DNA from: Pavlovales sp. CCMP2436
Taxonomy: Eukaryota; Haptophyta; Pavlovophyceae; Pavlovales
DNA: 20,864 nt
Assembly: GCA_026770615.1 (NCBI GenBank)
Contig: MU631649.1
Location: 110,508-131,371 of the forward strand
Direction of reading: 5' to 3'
A program made the position numbers and the translations under genes. Each line of letters starts with the position of its first letter. The stretch's first letter is position 1. The notes under the pieces were generated by a model. It was not told the DNA's origin and made no database searches. It saw only the letters and a list, made by a program, of their open reading frames with translations. Below, piece by piece: positions 1-8,704 of this stretch.

Positions 1-420
1 ACACACACGCACGCACACATTAGTCCCCCCCCCGTACCATAACATACTGTGAATAGTCTGCGTCTAGGGGTATCTTTAAAGCTTTAATTGGATCAAAGCA
101 TCCTGAGTATTGCAGGAGCAAATCATTATAGCTTTTTAAGTTTCGCTTTCGTTCGGCTTTTGCCGCTGAGTCTGGATCAGTTAATCCGGTCAGGAATTAG
201 TAGTCTTACACGAGATAATTCTTATTTGTTGTCGACAAAGGGAACAATTCAATTATTCATCTCAGGCCCGGTTGGTAACATACTGTGAGCACTCTGCGAG
301 TGGAGATCGCATCTGAGTCTGATTTTTTACTTGCCAGTTGCGTTCTCAAGTTGCCAGCCGGTTCGCTTGTTCGTAGTTCTACTTGTCTGCGGTGACCGAC
401 GTCTTCTTCCTCTGTTGGGG

Positions 421-538
421 CTTTTGGTGTCCTGCTAGCCTTTCTTCCTGCTTATCATCCTTGGGCCAGACTGTTACCTGTTGCTTCAAAGTGTGTCTCT
501 TGCCTTCTTTTGGTGCCCTGCTAGCCTTTCTTCCTGCT
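421..538 (+). repeat. Direct repeat flanking an interspersed segment
   Basis: A sequence starting CTTTTGGTG(T/C)CCTGC is present at 421-451 and again at 507-538 with one or two differences. The segment between, about 446-505, matches the reverse complement of 15830-15887, so it is an interspersed sequence. It sits between two copies of the same flank, as after an insertion with a long target duplication or an unequal exchange. Confidence 0.6.
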
Positions 539-651
539 GCCCGTGGGCCCGCTGGTTTGGGTGCTGAGGGGTTAGTCCTTGCGTGCTGTGAACAGCCTGC
601 GTGTGGACATAGCGACGGAGTCTGAGATATGACTATAGGCACGCAGCAGGC

Positions 652-714
652 AATGGGCGACGCAGCGCTCAGACCAGCACAACTTCCAGGACAGTCAGAC
701 GCCAGCTTGAATCC
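652..714 (+). repeat. Interspersed repeat R1, copy 1
   Basis: This 63-bp segment, from ATGGGCGACGCAGCGCTCAG to the end GCCAGCTTGAATCC, is nearly identical to 3062-3123. Its right end, in reverse complement, is the 41-bp insertion inside retroelement A at 9666-9706. At 3062 the repeat begins two bases before the end of a stop codon, so it may be a copied 3' UTR or a small mobile sequence. The origin is unknown. Confidence 0.8.
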
Positions 715-961
715 ATATTAGTAATTGAGACATAATTTATATTTTTATCTTTACGTATACGTATGAATCTATTACATACCTCCCTTCCCCACTCAACCCC
801 CCCACCCCCCCTTCGCAGTCTGCGGGTGGTCATGGCGACGGAGTCTGAGATATACCTAAATATATTTAGATGTACCTTATATCCATATCTATATTAACGA
901 CAACGCATGATTATAAATCTAATCCATACCTCCCTTCCCCACCCAACCCCCCCCCCTTCCC

Positions 962-1032
962 TCACAGTCTGCGGGTGGACATGGCGGCTGAGTCTGAGTT
1001 GCGGCGAAAGGCGGTCGAAGAAGACTTTGCCG
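962..1032 (+). other. Possible exon, unrecognised
   Basis: A pyrimidine-rich tract ending CACAG is followed by an open stretch with ATG at 981 encoding MAAESELRRKAVEEDF and ending in FAENDQ near 1049. The composition is charged and helical, unlike the low-complexity surroundings. No clear donor follows and no family is recognised. It could be an early exon of the gene whose last exon may be at 2927-3062, but nothing in the sequence joins them. Confidence 0.25.
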
Positions 1033-1180
1033 AAAACGACCAGGCATTATTTATTTATTTTGGACTTTTGCGCCCGTGTGCTTTGCAAAGGTCCCTTGAT
1101 CCGAGTGTTTTTTTTACACCTGGACCCCGTAGAGACCTGTTACGGAACGGACGTATTTCTAGATATTCACACACCTTATT

Positions 1181-1464
1181 TGTGCGGGCAACAACGACGA
1201 CGCAAAATGAGCATTGTTTTTTATAATAGTTCTTTTAACGCCTCCCCACTTGCAGCCCCTGTCGGGGGCGTAGATAGTAGTAACCAATAGTCCAATACTG
1301 TCAACAATCCTAATTACGATCAGGGCTCTCGCATCGCTTCTCTTTTTATTTTATTTTCTGGACTTATACACTTAAGTGTGCGTGCAACAACGACGACGCA
1401 GCTATTCTTTTTTCTTAGTCCAATAATGTCAACAATCATAACAACGACCAGGGTTCTCGCATCG
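1181..1464 (+). repeat. Imperfect tandem duplication
   Basis: Two blocks occur twice in the same order. CAACAACGACGACGCA is at 1181-1204 and 1377-1400. A ~49-bp block starting TAGTCCAATA and ending in CTCTCGCATCG-like sequence is at 1288-1336 and 1416-1464. The spacing inside the two copies differs (about 84 and 16 bp), so one copy has lost or gained internal sequence. The first copy holds the motif shared with CFAP298 intron 3. Confidence 0.75.
1215..1270 (+). repeat. Intron-like interspersed motif, copy 1
   Basis: A T-rich run, then AGTTCTTTTAACG, then CCCCACTTGCAGCCCC and a small C/G hairpin. It is very close to 18783-18825 inside CFAP298 intron 3. Its second half also matches the minus strand at 19787-19845. 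The middle looks like a polypyrimidine 3' splice site (CTTGCAG). Confidence 0.65.
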
Positions 1465-1484
1465 AGCGTGAGTGCGGACGGCGG

Positions 1485-1527
1485 ATGCGCGTCTACCAAG
1501 CGCTCATAGGGTGCGTGTGTAATTTAC

Positions 1528-1563
<36 letters not shown>

Positions 1564-1740
1564 TTATTGTATTTCAAAGAATGTGATGCGCGTCTACCAA
1601 GCGCTCACAGGGTGCGTATTTATTTAAGTATATTATTTGTTTATTTGAATATTTGAATATTTATTTATTTACTATTTATTTATTTATTTATTGTGATTTG
1701 AACAGATGTTGCGCGTCTACCGGGCGCTTACAGGTTGCGT
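1485..1740 (+). repeat. Three copies of an exon-like 32-bp motif with donor sites
   Basis: ATGCGCGTCTACCAAGCGCT, followed by CA(T/C)AG and GGTGCGT, is found at 1485-1516, 1586-1617 and, more diverged, 1706-1740. Each starts with an ATG-containing segment encoding MRVYQAL and ends at a sequence like a splice donor (G|GTGCGT). They are separated by microsatellite sequence. They may be duplicated short exons or the core of a local satellite. No protein family is recognised. Confidence 0.6.
1533..1561 (+). repeat. (TG)n microsatellite
   Basis: About 14 uninterrupted TG dinucleotides lie between two copies of the MRVYQAL motif. Confidence 0.97.
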
Positions 1741-1792
1741 ATATATTTATTTATTTATATATATATGTATATATATTATGTAAATATATATG

Positions 1793-1808
1793 GACACACA
1801 CACACACA

Positions 1809-1869
<61 letters not shown>
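1793..1869 (+). repeat. (CA)n-(TA)n compound microsatellite
   Basis: A short CA run (about 1793-1809) leads into about 28 TA units (1812-1869). Open frames rich in Tyr and Ile across it are products of the repeat. The palindrome at 1893 begins shortly downstream. Confidence 0.97.
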
Positions 1870-1879
<10 letters not shown>

Positions 1880-1892
1880 TATGTAAATTTTA

Positions 1893-2368
1893 CGGGGACT
1901 CGGATCCCAGACGCGCCACGCCCGGAGGTGGTACCGCTGGGTTGTGGGCGGGCATGGTGCGTGCAGGGGGTGCTTCCCGAGCGCGCCATGTCGCCGTTGA
2001 GGCGCGCAGGTGCGGCCGTCGCGCCCTCGTTCGCCTGATGCGGGTGATGATGAGGCGGGTCTTCGGAGGAGAAGGGCACACGGCTCGCCTATGAGGCGCG
2101 CGACGGCTCCCTGGGCTTTTTTCCGGTCTTCGGAACGTCAGGGAGGCCGTGGAGCCGGTGCGCGCCTCATAGGCGAGCCTTATGCCCTTCTCCTCCGAAG
2201 ACCCGCCTCATCATCACCCGCATCAGGCGAACGAGGGCGCGACGGCCGCACCTGCGCGCCTCAAAGGCAACATGGCGCGCTCGGGGAGCACCCCCTGCAC
2301 GCACCATGTCCGCCCACAACCCAGCGGTACCACCTCCGGGCGTGGCGCGTCTGGGATCCCAGTCCCCG
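1893..2368. repeat. Long palindrome with ~218-bp arms
   Basis: The left arm 1893-2110 begins CGGGGACTCGGATCCCAG and the right arm 2151-2368 ends CTGGGATCCCAGTCCCCG. The arms are reverse complements with few mismatches and enclose about 40 bp. The arms are GC-rich inside an AT-rich region. Both strands are open over much of their length, but the encoded peptides differ by frame and match nothing I know. The form suits a foldback element or hairpin MITE. I saw no convincing target duplication and no transposase. Confidence 0.9.
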
Positions 2369-2374
2369 CGGCGT

Positions 2375-2780
2375 AGGCGGCCGGTAGGCGGCCGGGTTCT
2401 CAAAAGTTGAAATACAACTCTCAAAACCCGGCTATTTATTTACTTATTTACATGAGAACTCAAGTTTTATTCTGGGTGGGTGCTTCTCAGATAGCCAAAT
2501 GTGCCCCGGGAACTTGGCGACCTGGCCTTAACTTTAAGCTGGCGGGGACGTCAGGAAGGCCTCCATATGTAGTGTGTACCCAATGCGACGTACGTTATGG
2601 CGCGGGGAGTAACATAACACAACCCCCCCCCTCCCGTGTGTGTGCTCGTTGCTGCTTATACTATCATTCTTCTTCTACTTCTTCTTATCATCATTATTAT
2701 CTTCTTCACACTCATACGAATCATACAAAACAAATACTACTGCTAATACTTCTACTACATGTAAAAATATTGTTAATTAG
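2375..2780. other. No gene seen
   Basis: This holds a short doubled GTAGGCGGCCGG at the left edge, then AT-rich sequence with imperfect TTC/ATT runs around 2665-2715. Short open frames are present, but none has a recognisable protein or splice context. Confidence 0.6.
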
Positions 2781-2822
2781 GAGAGCGGACGAGTTACTGC
2801 ACAAGAACACGCAGCTACTTAA
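2781..2822 (+). repeat. Partial duplicate of the exon at 2927
   Basis: These 42 bases, starting GAGAGCGGACGAG and encoding RADELLHKNTQLL, are nearly the same as 2927-2968. Both copies follow a sequence ending in AG. The duplicate breaks off into the ATT microsatellite, which separates the two copies. It appears to be a broken exon copy. Confidence 0.7.
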
Positions 2823-2828
2823 CTACTA

Positions 2829-2897
2829 CTAATAATAATAATAATTATTAGTATTATTATTATTATTATTATTATTGTTATTATTATTATTATTATA
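2829..2897 (+). repeat. (ATT)n microsatellite
   Basis: AAT/ATT triplets run with few interruptions between the broken exon copy and the intact one. Confidence 0.95.
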
Positions 2898-2926
2898 TAT
2901 AACAATAAGCTATTATGTAACTGCAG

Positions 2927-3062
2927 GAGAGCGGACGAGCTACTGCACAAGAACACACAGCTGCTCAACGAGCTCGACTCGTCACGTAAGGCGATCCAAA
3001 CCGCTCTGGGCTTGCTCACAAACAAGCTATGGGACATCTGGGAGCGCTGCGATTTGATATGA
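2927..3062 (+). CDS. Possible terminal exon of an unrecognised coiled-coil protein
   Basis: An acceptor-like ACTGCAG precedes an open frame of 44 codons ending in TGA at 3060-3062. The peptide begins RADELLHKNTQLLNELDSS, continues with LGLLTNKLWDIWE and ends CDLI. Leucines at regular spacing with charged residues suggest an amphipathic helix or coiled coil. GC content and codon use are higher than in the flanking AT-rich sequence, which supports real coding. The upstream exon is not identified; 962-1032 is one guess. A truncated copy lies 140 bp upstream. Repeat R1 begins at the stop codon, so R1 may be derived from this gene's 3' UTR. Function unknown. Confidence 0.4.
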
Positions 3063-3123
3063 TGGGCGACACAGCGCTCAGACCAGCACAAATTTCAGGA
3101 CAGTCAGACGCCAGCTTGAATCC
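3062..3123 (+). repeat. Interspersed repeat R1, copy 2
   Basis: Nearly identical to 652-714, differing by a few substitutions in the middle. It directly follows the putative exon and is followed within 20 bp by the retroelement tail at 3143. Confidence 0.8.
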
Positions 3124-3142
3124 CTCTCCGTAACTTATTTAG

Positions 3143-3290
3143 AATGACGTGCGCTGTGCGCACAGCGCAGCTCGCCGAGCGCCTGCCCCTCTTGACGAGG
3201 TGGCTGTTATCTCCTTCCCACGGCCACGATTCCGCCCCGACAAGGGGTTTAGTCTCTTCAGCCGGCCGGCCGGACAGGCGACTCAAACTA
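3143..3290 (-). mobile_element. Solo 3' tail of the OTU retroelement family
   Basis: Read on the minus strand, this has the same landmarks in the same order as the copy A tail: GAGTC, TGTCCGGCCGGC, AGAGAC, GGAATCGTGGCCG, GGAAGGAGATA, CGGCGAGCTGC and finally GCGCACGTCATT. No OTU or RT sequence lies on its 5' side (3291 onward), so it is either a severely 5'-truncated insertion or a non-autonomous element sharing the tail. Tail identity is clear; the 5' boundary is approximate. Confidence 0.75.
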
Positions 3291-3777
3291 GAAACGTATT
3301 ATTACACACGCACACTGACTGCTGGGGAAGGGGAAAATTTGTTGGCGGGACGAAGAAGTAGAAATTGTTCGCCCCTGCGCACAAAGAGACGTTAGTTGTT
3401 GTCGAAAGAAAGGACTCCTCGACGGTCGGAGCCCACCTCGTGTGCCTCTCGTGTGCGTGCCACTGGGGTCGACAACATGCCAAAGGAAACGCTAAGTTTC
3501 CGATTCTCAGCGCACTCTTGAAGCGATAAGAAAGTCATGGTTTTCGCCGAATGGTCCCGACAGATGAGTTAGTTGCAGATTCGTAAAGGGGGCACAGCCC
3601 CATTTAGGAATCTACGCTTGACTGGTGGCCGCGCGCGGTCGTCAGCGGAGCATAGCCGTTGAATCTCTCGGGCCTGCTGGACCTAACTCACACTAGCAGG
3701 AATTACTTTCGGCCCGCTAGTGTATAGCGTCTAGCCGCTCCCTCTTCCGCACCATCCCTGCTGCCAGAACTAATGTC
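3291..3777. other. No gene seen; possible untranslated leader
   Basis: Mixed-composition sequence without a supported reading frame. It has small inverted repeats such as GGAAACGCTAAGTTTCC near 3485. It lies upstream of the 2A-like ORF and could be the 5' UTR of a retroelement, but nothing proves this. Confidence 0.4.
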
Positions 3778-3836
3778 TAACGTCGACCAAGTCAGTGCGA
3801 GTGAACACCACCTGTTGAACCATGCTGAGCACTAAT
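3778..3836 (+). repeat. Interspersed repeat R2, copy 1
   Basis: TAACGTCGACCAAGTCAGTG, then ACACCACCTGTTGAACCATG and CTGAGCACTAAT. It matches the reverse complement of 15391-15449 with few differences. It abuts the palindrome at 3842. Confidence 0.75.
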
Positions 3837-3841
3837 AATAA

Positions 3842-4067
3842 TTCACGAAGCGGGTTGGGCCAAGAGATGTCAGAGGCCCTGGGAGCGGAATAAGCTCCCG
3901 CTGGTGTGAGTATTTATGGCGGTACATAGAGAATTTATCCCCGCTACCTAAATGATGGTAGCAGGAATAAATTTTCTGCTGTATACCATCAATCCTCACA
4001 CCAGTGGGAGCTTATTCCGCTCCCAGGGCCTCTGACTCCTCTCTTTTGGGCCCAACTTGGTTCGTGA
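3842..4067. repeat. Palindromic foldback element with ~107-111 bp arms
   Basis: The left arm 3842-3948 starts TTCACGAAGCGGGTTGGGCC and the right arm 3957-4067 ends GGGCCCAACTTGGTTCGTGA. Both share an inner block CAGAGGCCCTGGGAGCGGAA and the apex GCTACC/GGTAGC around an 8-nt loop. The arms differ by several substitutions and small indels. It looks like a hairpin MITE or foldback element. No clear target duplication is visible. Confidence 0.88.
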
Positions 4068-4247
4068 GTTACTCCGGAGGATTTTCAGCAACAGACTCCT
4101 TCGTAATTTTCCTCCGGACAGGCCACCCATTCGAATTTTGACCCATAACAATATTATAAAAGAAAGCTTTGCTACCACTAGCTAACTACTAAGAAGCTGA
4201 GCGTCTCGATCGGGCGACAGCAAACTTGTCTTCATTAATCGAACGCG

Positions 4248-4478
4248 ATGCCCACCTTAGCGACTCGGAAGAAGCGTACTGCTTCCGTATATCCACTTAT
4301 AATTCGGATTGAACTCGAGTGTAATCCCGGTCCCAGTGATTTAAAACTTATTAAGTATTTAATAGGATGGGTTCGGCACGCTGTAGCCGACGCCCAACGA
4401 ACCGCGCGGCGGGGACCCAAGGTCCTCGCACATCGCCATAGACTCCACAGCACAGGGATAGCCAGGATTCAATCATGA
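4248..4478 (+). CDS. Short ORF with a 2A-like ribosome-skipping motif
   Basis: The 76-codon ORF starts MPTLATRKKRTAS, followed by a hydrophobic stretch and IELECNPGP at residues 21-29. The residues E24, N26, P27, G28, P29 fit the 2A signature (D-V/I-E-x-N-P-G-P), preceded by the hydrophobic YPLII seen in many 2A and 2A-like sequences. The usual Asp is Glu and the V/I position is Leu, so activity may be weak. In several protist and animal non-LTR retrotransposons, 2A-like sequences lie near the N-terminus of an ORF. Here the ORF is upstream of copy A in the same strand, but the AT-rich array at 4958-5460 separates them. Residues 30-76 are basic and unrecognised. It may be a remnant, or the motif may be chance. 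Confidence 0.35.
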   Translation: MPTLATRKKRTASVYPLIIRIELECNPGPSDLKLIKYLIGWVRHAVADAQRTARRGPKVLAHRHRLHSTGIARIQS

Positions 4479-4957
4479 TTGATGATGCGGCCTACCGCTA
4501 GTCCGTTTTGATCTATTGAAATCACTGCAAAATAAAACCGAACAAAACAAAACTTTCAGCATGGAGGCCAAATTTGGGCATGACGTGAGCGCACGTGCCA
4601 GTAGAGTGTGTCGCATGCCGCGCTGGGCGGACGCTGGTAGCTTGCCGCATATAATATTTTACTCTGAGCGTGCGGGGCGGCCTAGATATCACCTCAGATG
4701 TGTCCAACTCGCCCCTGGTGCAGCCCTAGGGGCCGGCACTTCGTCACCATCCTATTGGCCATTCCTGGCAGCAAATTCAATAATATTTTATCTATTTACT
4801 AGGAGATGCCAAATTAATTAAGTATAGCATTTAAATCCTGGTGAACCTATGAAAACTTCTTTTCCTCTGGTACCCAGCTCGCACCCCTTTATTTGTCGGC
4901 GGCGCGGCGGCGCCGGTACAAACAATTCTTTAACCTATGTACAATAGGTTAAATTCA
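4479..4957. other. No recognised gene
   Basis: An open frame of 87 codons starts at ATG 4561 (MEAKFGHDVSARA) and stops near 4821. Its peptide matches nothing I know and has no supporting splice or repeat context. A small hairpin AACCTATGTACAATAGGTT is at 4932-4950. The region may be the leader of copy A. Confidence 0.4.
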
Positions 4958-5460
4958 ATTCAGTTTGGAAAACTAAGTTCGAAAATAACCAAAAGCCATA
5001 GGTAAAAACTCAAATCAGTTTGGAAACACTCAGTTCATAAATAACCATATGTAAAAATCAAAACCAGTTTGGAAACACTCATTTTATAAAATAATAACCA
5101 AAAGCGAAAATTTGCAAATTCTACGAAACCCCCACCCCCCCGTCCATAATTTCAGCTTTTCTTCTTTGTACCCCGATTTGGATCCTAAACTGGATTCTTG
5201 AAAATAGCACATTCAGTACAAAAATAGCACTATCAGTGTAAAAATAGTAAAATCCACCATATGTAAAAACCAATCCAGTTTGGAAACACTCAGTTCATAA
5301 AGAACCATATGTAAAAACCAATATCAATTTGGAAACACTCAGTTTATAAAAAGTCATTTTTCGTGCTCTTCTTTGTACGCCGATTTGGCTAACAAAGTGG
5401 ATTCTTAAAATAGCGCAATCAGTTTGAAAATAGCACAATTAGTTTGAAAATAGTAAAAAC
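4958..5460 (+). repeat. AT-rich tandem array upstream of copy A coding remnant
   Basis: CAGTTTGGAAACACTCAGTT or close variants start near 4961, 5016, 5065, 5276 and 5325, often preceded by CCATATGTAAAAA. CAGTTTGAAAATAGC-type variants follow near 5420-5445. A longer block with CTTCTTTGTAC-CCGATTTGG and TGGATTCTT-AAAATAGC is at 5156-5210 and 5364-5416, so there is a higher-order unit of about 207 bp. The array stops just before the first retroelement coding sequence, a position typical of 5' UTR or promoter repeats in retroelements. Confidence 0.8.
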
Positions 5461-5599
5461 CTTGTTCACAAGCCCCAGGTCCGCAGGATCCTCGTTATGG
5501 ATATAAACGCTACCAACCACCGCGTATACACCTGAATCTAGCAAATCGCCAGGAAAAAGCCAAAATATTGTAAGTGCCTTAGTACCCGCCTTAACTAAG

Positions 5600-6560
5600 A
5601 TGCTAGACAATCTCCCGCCGGAGGTAAGACAAACATTTACAGAAAACGGATTTCTAACGAGAGACGACACACCACCAGCGGAGTGGACAGCAGCTTTCAG
5701 TAAACTAAACAACGCAATATCCTCACTCACTGAATCTGCCACCATACGTACCAGAGTAGCACTGGGCCTACCTCCGATTGCATCAAATGGAGACAAACCC
5801 GGAAAACGCATCAAATGTGTCCTCGCCCCCGAAGCGAGAGAGGACAGACACCTGTCCGTCTGGTACAGCAAAGCTGCGGCAGTTACCACTCATCCCGCTG
5901 CAACCCCCCTCGACTTCACCCTTCCATAGCTCTTAACCCAAGACGTACCGCAACTGGCTTCCTTCTAACCAAATTTGACCAAATTCGCCATCGCAGACAC
6001 ATGATAGCATACCAGGAAGCCATTAACAAATGGAAACCCCATGACGGACCTATCCTCGGAGGCACCACAACACCAAACCACAAGAACCTGTCTAGAGGAG
6101 GAATATCTGCACTCCGCAATTGGCGAGACCAACTCCGTCAGAAAACTGCAGACCGTACACTAGCATTCATCGGGAAACAGAGGGCAGCCGACCAAAAGCG
6201 CACCAAAGAGCTGAAAAAAGCTATACTAGCTGAACTCTTCCGCAAAGGTACAGCAGAAGCACGCATCCTACTCAATAGACCCTTTCGACACCACAGCGTT
6301 GACCTCACTATGTTAAGAGTCGACGCCACAGGGAAAACCACACAGGACCCAGCAACCATCAGAGACGCAGCAGCCGTTTACACGGAAAGCCTCTTAAACC
6401 CACCACAACAGCAAATCCCCACTTCATCGAGCACCGAACGGCCATGGGAAGCTCCAGCAATCTGGGTAACCTGCCGCTCCAGCTGTAACACAGAAAACAC
6501 CAAACAAGTGTGCGCCCTCGCAACCGAAGCCGAAATCATCAAGCTGATTCATAAAGTAAA
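5600..6560 (+). pseudogene. Copy A: N-terminal and linker coding remnant
   Basis: Two overlapping open frames, 5600-5929 (MLDNLPPEVRQTF onward) and about 5935-6560, together give one decayed coding region joined by a frameshift near 5930. The second has basic helical sequence (RNWRDQLRQKTADRTLAF, KELKKAILAELFRK) and the segment TQDPATIRDAAAVYTESLL, which resembles the region just before the RT domain in non-LTR elements. Frame is open upstream to about 5510 without a recognised endonuclease. The assignment rests mostly on position before the RT. Confidence 0.6.
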
Positions 6561-7450
6561 GACAAGACCAATGGAGCCCCAGGCCTCGACGGCATCCAAT
6601 ACGGAGTGCTAAAGTTGATGCTAACTTGCAGACGAACTAGCCGCGAAACAACCAAGTAAATGCGGGGTTTTCTTCCATCCAGACAGAGTACAAACGCTTA
6701 TCACCAACATAGTAAACTCCTCCTAATAATACCCAAATTACTCAAAGAAGTCACCAAGGCAGAGGTCGTCTATTTCCATAAGAAGGGCGACCCTCTAAAT
6801 TTGACCAATTACAGATTGCGCTCCAAAGTGTCCTCTACGAACTAGCAGCAGCACACACAGCATGGCGCATTCAGACAGCAGCACGCAACCAAGCACTTAT
6901 CCACTCAACCCAAGGAGCCACGCAGCCCAAGAGTAACTCCGGCCTACAGGCAGCAGGCCTAATCTCCATTATCATGCACGCACAATGCACCAACAGCGAA
7001 TTCCATATCGTCTTCTGTGACATAGCCAAGGCTTTCGACAAATTTCCACAAGAAGCTTTGAAGAGAGCGCTTGAACTACACGGCTTCCCCGATGAACTCA
7101 TCCAACGTGTCGAAAATCTGCAAATTTGCGAAGAAGCAGCCACCCGCACCCCATACGGCCACTCGACTAACACGTGTCCAATCACGTAAAGATGCAAACA
7201 AGGATGCCCTATGGGCCCAATCAGATTCTGCCTTTTCATCGATATGTTTTATCGCTGGCTTGCCATCACACACCCCGAAGCCGCCTACAAAATCGGAACA
7301 GACATCGAACACAGGCTTTTTGCACAAGCCTAGATGGACGACATCGCACTTGTCGCAGACACTACAACAGGGAGCACTCAGCAAATTGCACTCCTCCATG
7401 ATTTCCTCACCGCCCACAATATGACGCTTAACATTATCAAATGCAGCCAC
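6516..7450 (+). pseudogene. Copy A: reverse transcriptase domain, broken
   Basis: The RT blocks can be read by changing frame. NGAPGLDGIQYGVLKL (from 6570) matches the first conserved block, KAPGxDGIxYxxLK. FHKKGDPLNLTNYRL (about 6777-6824) matches the K-KGD-NYR block. FCDIAKAFDKFPQEAL (about 7014-7061) holds catalytic motif A. CKQGCPMGPIRF (from 7192) is the QG-P block. AQA*MDDIALVAD (7322 onward) is the Y-x-D-D block, in which TAG at 7331-7333 stands where Tyr is expected. Both catalytic Asp codons of that box remain. These are hallmarks of non-LTR reverse transcriptases. At least three frame changes and several stops make it non-functional. Confidence 0.88.
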
Positions 7451-7559
7451 CTACAATGACTACGCACAGGGACTCAAAAAAGAGCCAGAACAGACGAGGA
7501 ATCAGGCGAAGAACCAACGAACCTAATCATCCCAGCAACCATCTCGCACCCACACCTAG

Positions 7560-8704
7560 AGATCACAACACTCAATAACGGCGACCAAGTAACTTACCTA
7601 GGAATCAGCATGGGTCCGGTTTTCGACTGGGAAGCTACATGGACGCGCCTATTATCACGCCTAGGTGCTGCAGCAGCCAGATGAAAAGCGGTGGCTGCGT
7701 CTCCAGTGTGCTGCCTAGCCACATTGGCCATGTTCACAGCACATGATATACAAAGCCTTCTGCCATACCACTTACAAGCGATAGGTACCACACCAATACA
7801 ACTAAATCAAGCACGGACGACAATGCTTTCACCTTTGATAAGAAGAGGTCTCCTACCCGCGATATAAACACCAACAGCCATGCTCTATGGCTCTCTTACA
7901 ACCGGAGGTACTGGCATTACAGAGCCAATAGCACTTAACGCAGGACACAAAGCAGCAACGCTACTCACGCTCTTAATTAAACACGGAATCAGCCACGGGC
8001 CTAGCGACACAAGAACTATGCCATTTTTACAACGGCAGCCTCGACTACGACAGATCTCAGGCCTATTTCGACACCCTATACCCACCCACAGTCGTTGAAG
8101 GCTGGCGATCCGTTAACAACACGATCACAAAAGAATCCAACGGCCAGAGCGCAAGTCAAACGCGCATAGAAACAGACATCCCGATTGGGGAACTCACCCT
8201 CGGAGAACTCCTCGGTTCCGAACTAAACGCCATGTCCACCAATGGCGCAGGCTCCCTCAATAATAGGCGCAAAGGCAAAACCTACGATACCACTAAGCAG
8301 ACCACTCGCCACAACACTGCATTTCTGCGAACCCATCGATGGACAACCAAATGGTAAAACGGAATTAGACCGTGCCATACTCTCGCCCGACCCGGCAGCC
8401 ACGATCCAACACAAGATCGACTCGTACATTCACCAATACGCCATAGCAAACCCATACACAGACTCGTTCTTACACAAAAGTAGAGCACTCTTCACAGGCG
8501 CCTGGGTGACCCACTGGCATCACAAGGGGGACAAAGACGAAAACATCTCGCCAGCTCTCCAAAACCTTCTGACAGCCGCAACCCTCCAAGCCCTCCCATT
8601 GTTTGCTGCATCCACAGGCGCCAGATCCCTCACGGCACACCTGCGGAACGCACATCTGCAAAAACATGACAAGCCACTCGGAACAGACCCTCCTCAAAGC
8701 TCTC
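7560..8704 (+). pseudogene. Copy A: region between RT and RNase H
   Basis: In-frame peptide after the RT includes GDQVTYLGISMGPVFDW (the typical YLG segment following the RT palm) from about 7579, then AAAAR*KAVAAS with TGA at 7681 and more stops near 7864. A long open segment 8242-8754 follows (MAQAPSIIGAKAK onward). This is the thumb and connector of the element. It is decayed but recognisable by the YLG block and by continuity with the RNase H-like region. Confidence 0.6.

Larger units (their letters stand above)
41..1001 (+). repeat. Five diverged copies of a ~40-bp CTGCG-GTGG module
   Basis: A module reading roughly (A/C)AGTCTGCGGGTGGACATGG followed by CGACGGAGTCTGAGATAT recurs at about 41-68, 277-322, 581-630, 811-853 and 961-1001. 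The last two are preceded by near-identical C/T-rich tracts (about 779-815 and 929-963) ending in CAG, so they resemble 3' splice sites followed by exon sequence. The copies at 41 and 277 share the lead-in AACATACTGTGA. The spacing is irregular, so this is not a simple satellite. It could be a partly duplicated exon with its upstream intron end. No protein is recognised. Confidence 0.6.

Noticed and set aside
1653..2094. Open frames rich in Tyr/Ile
   Set aside because: They are products of the TA and CA microsatellites and run into the palindrome.
4958..5460. CRISPR-like repeat array
   Set aside because: Spacing is irregular, repeats are diverged and the setting is eukaryotic; it is a tandem array.
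5465..5600. An endonuclease (APE) remnant at LVMDINATNH upstream of 5600
   Set aside because: It is a weak resemblance to a GDFN-type motif in one frame, with stops close by and no other motif of the domain.
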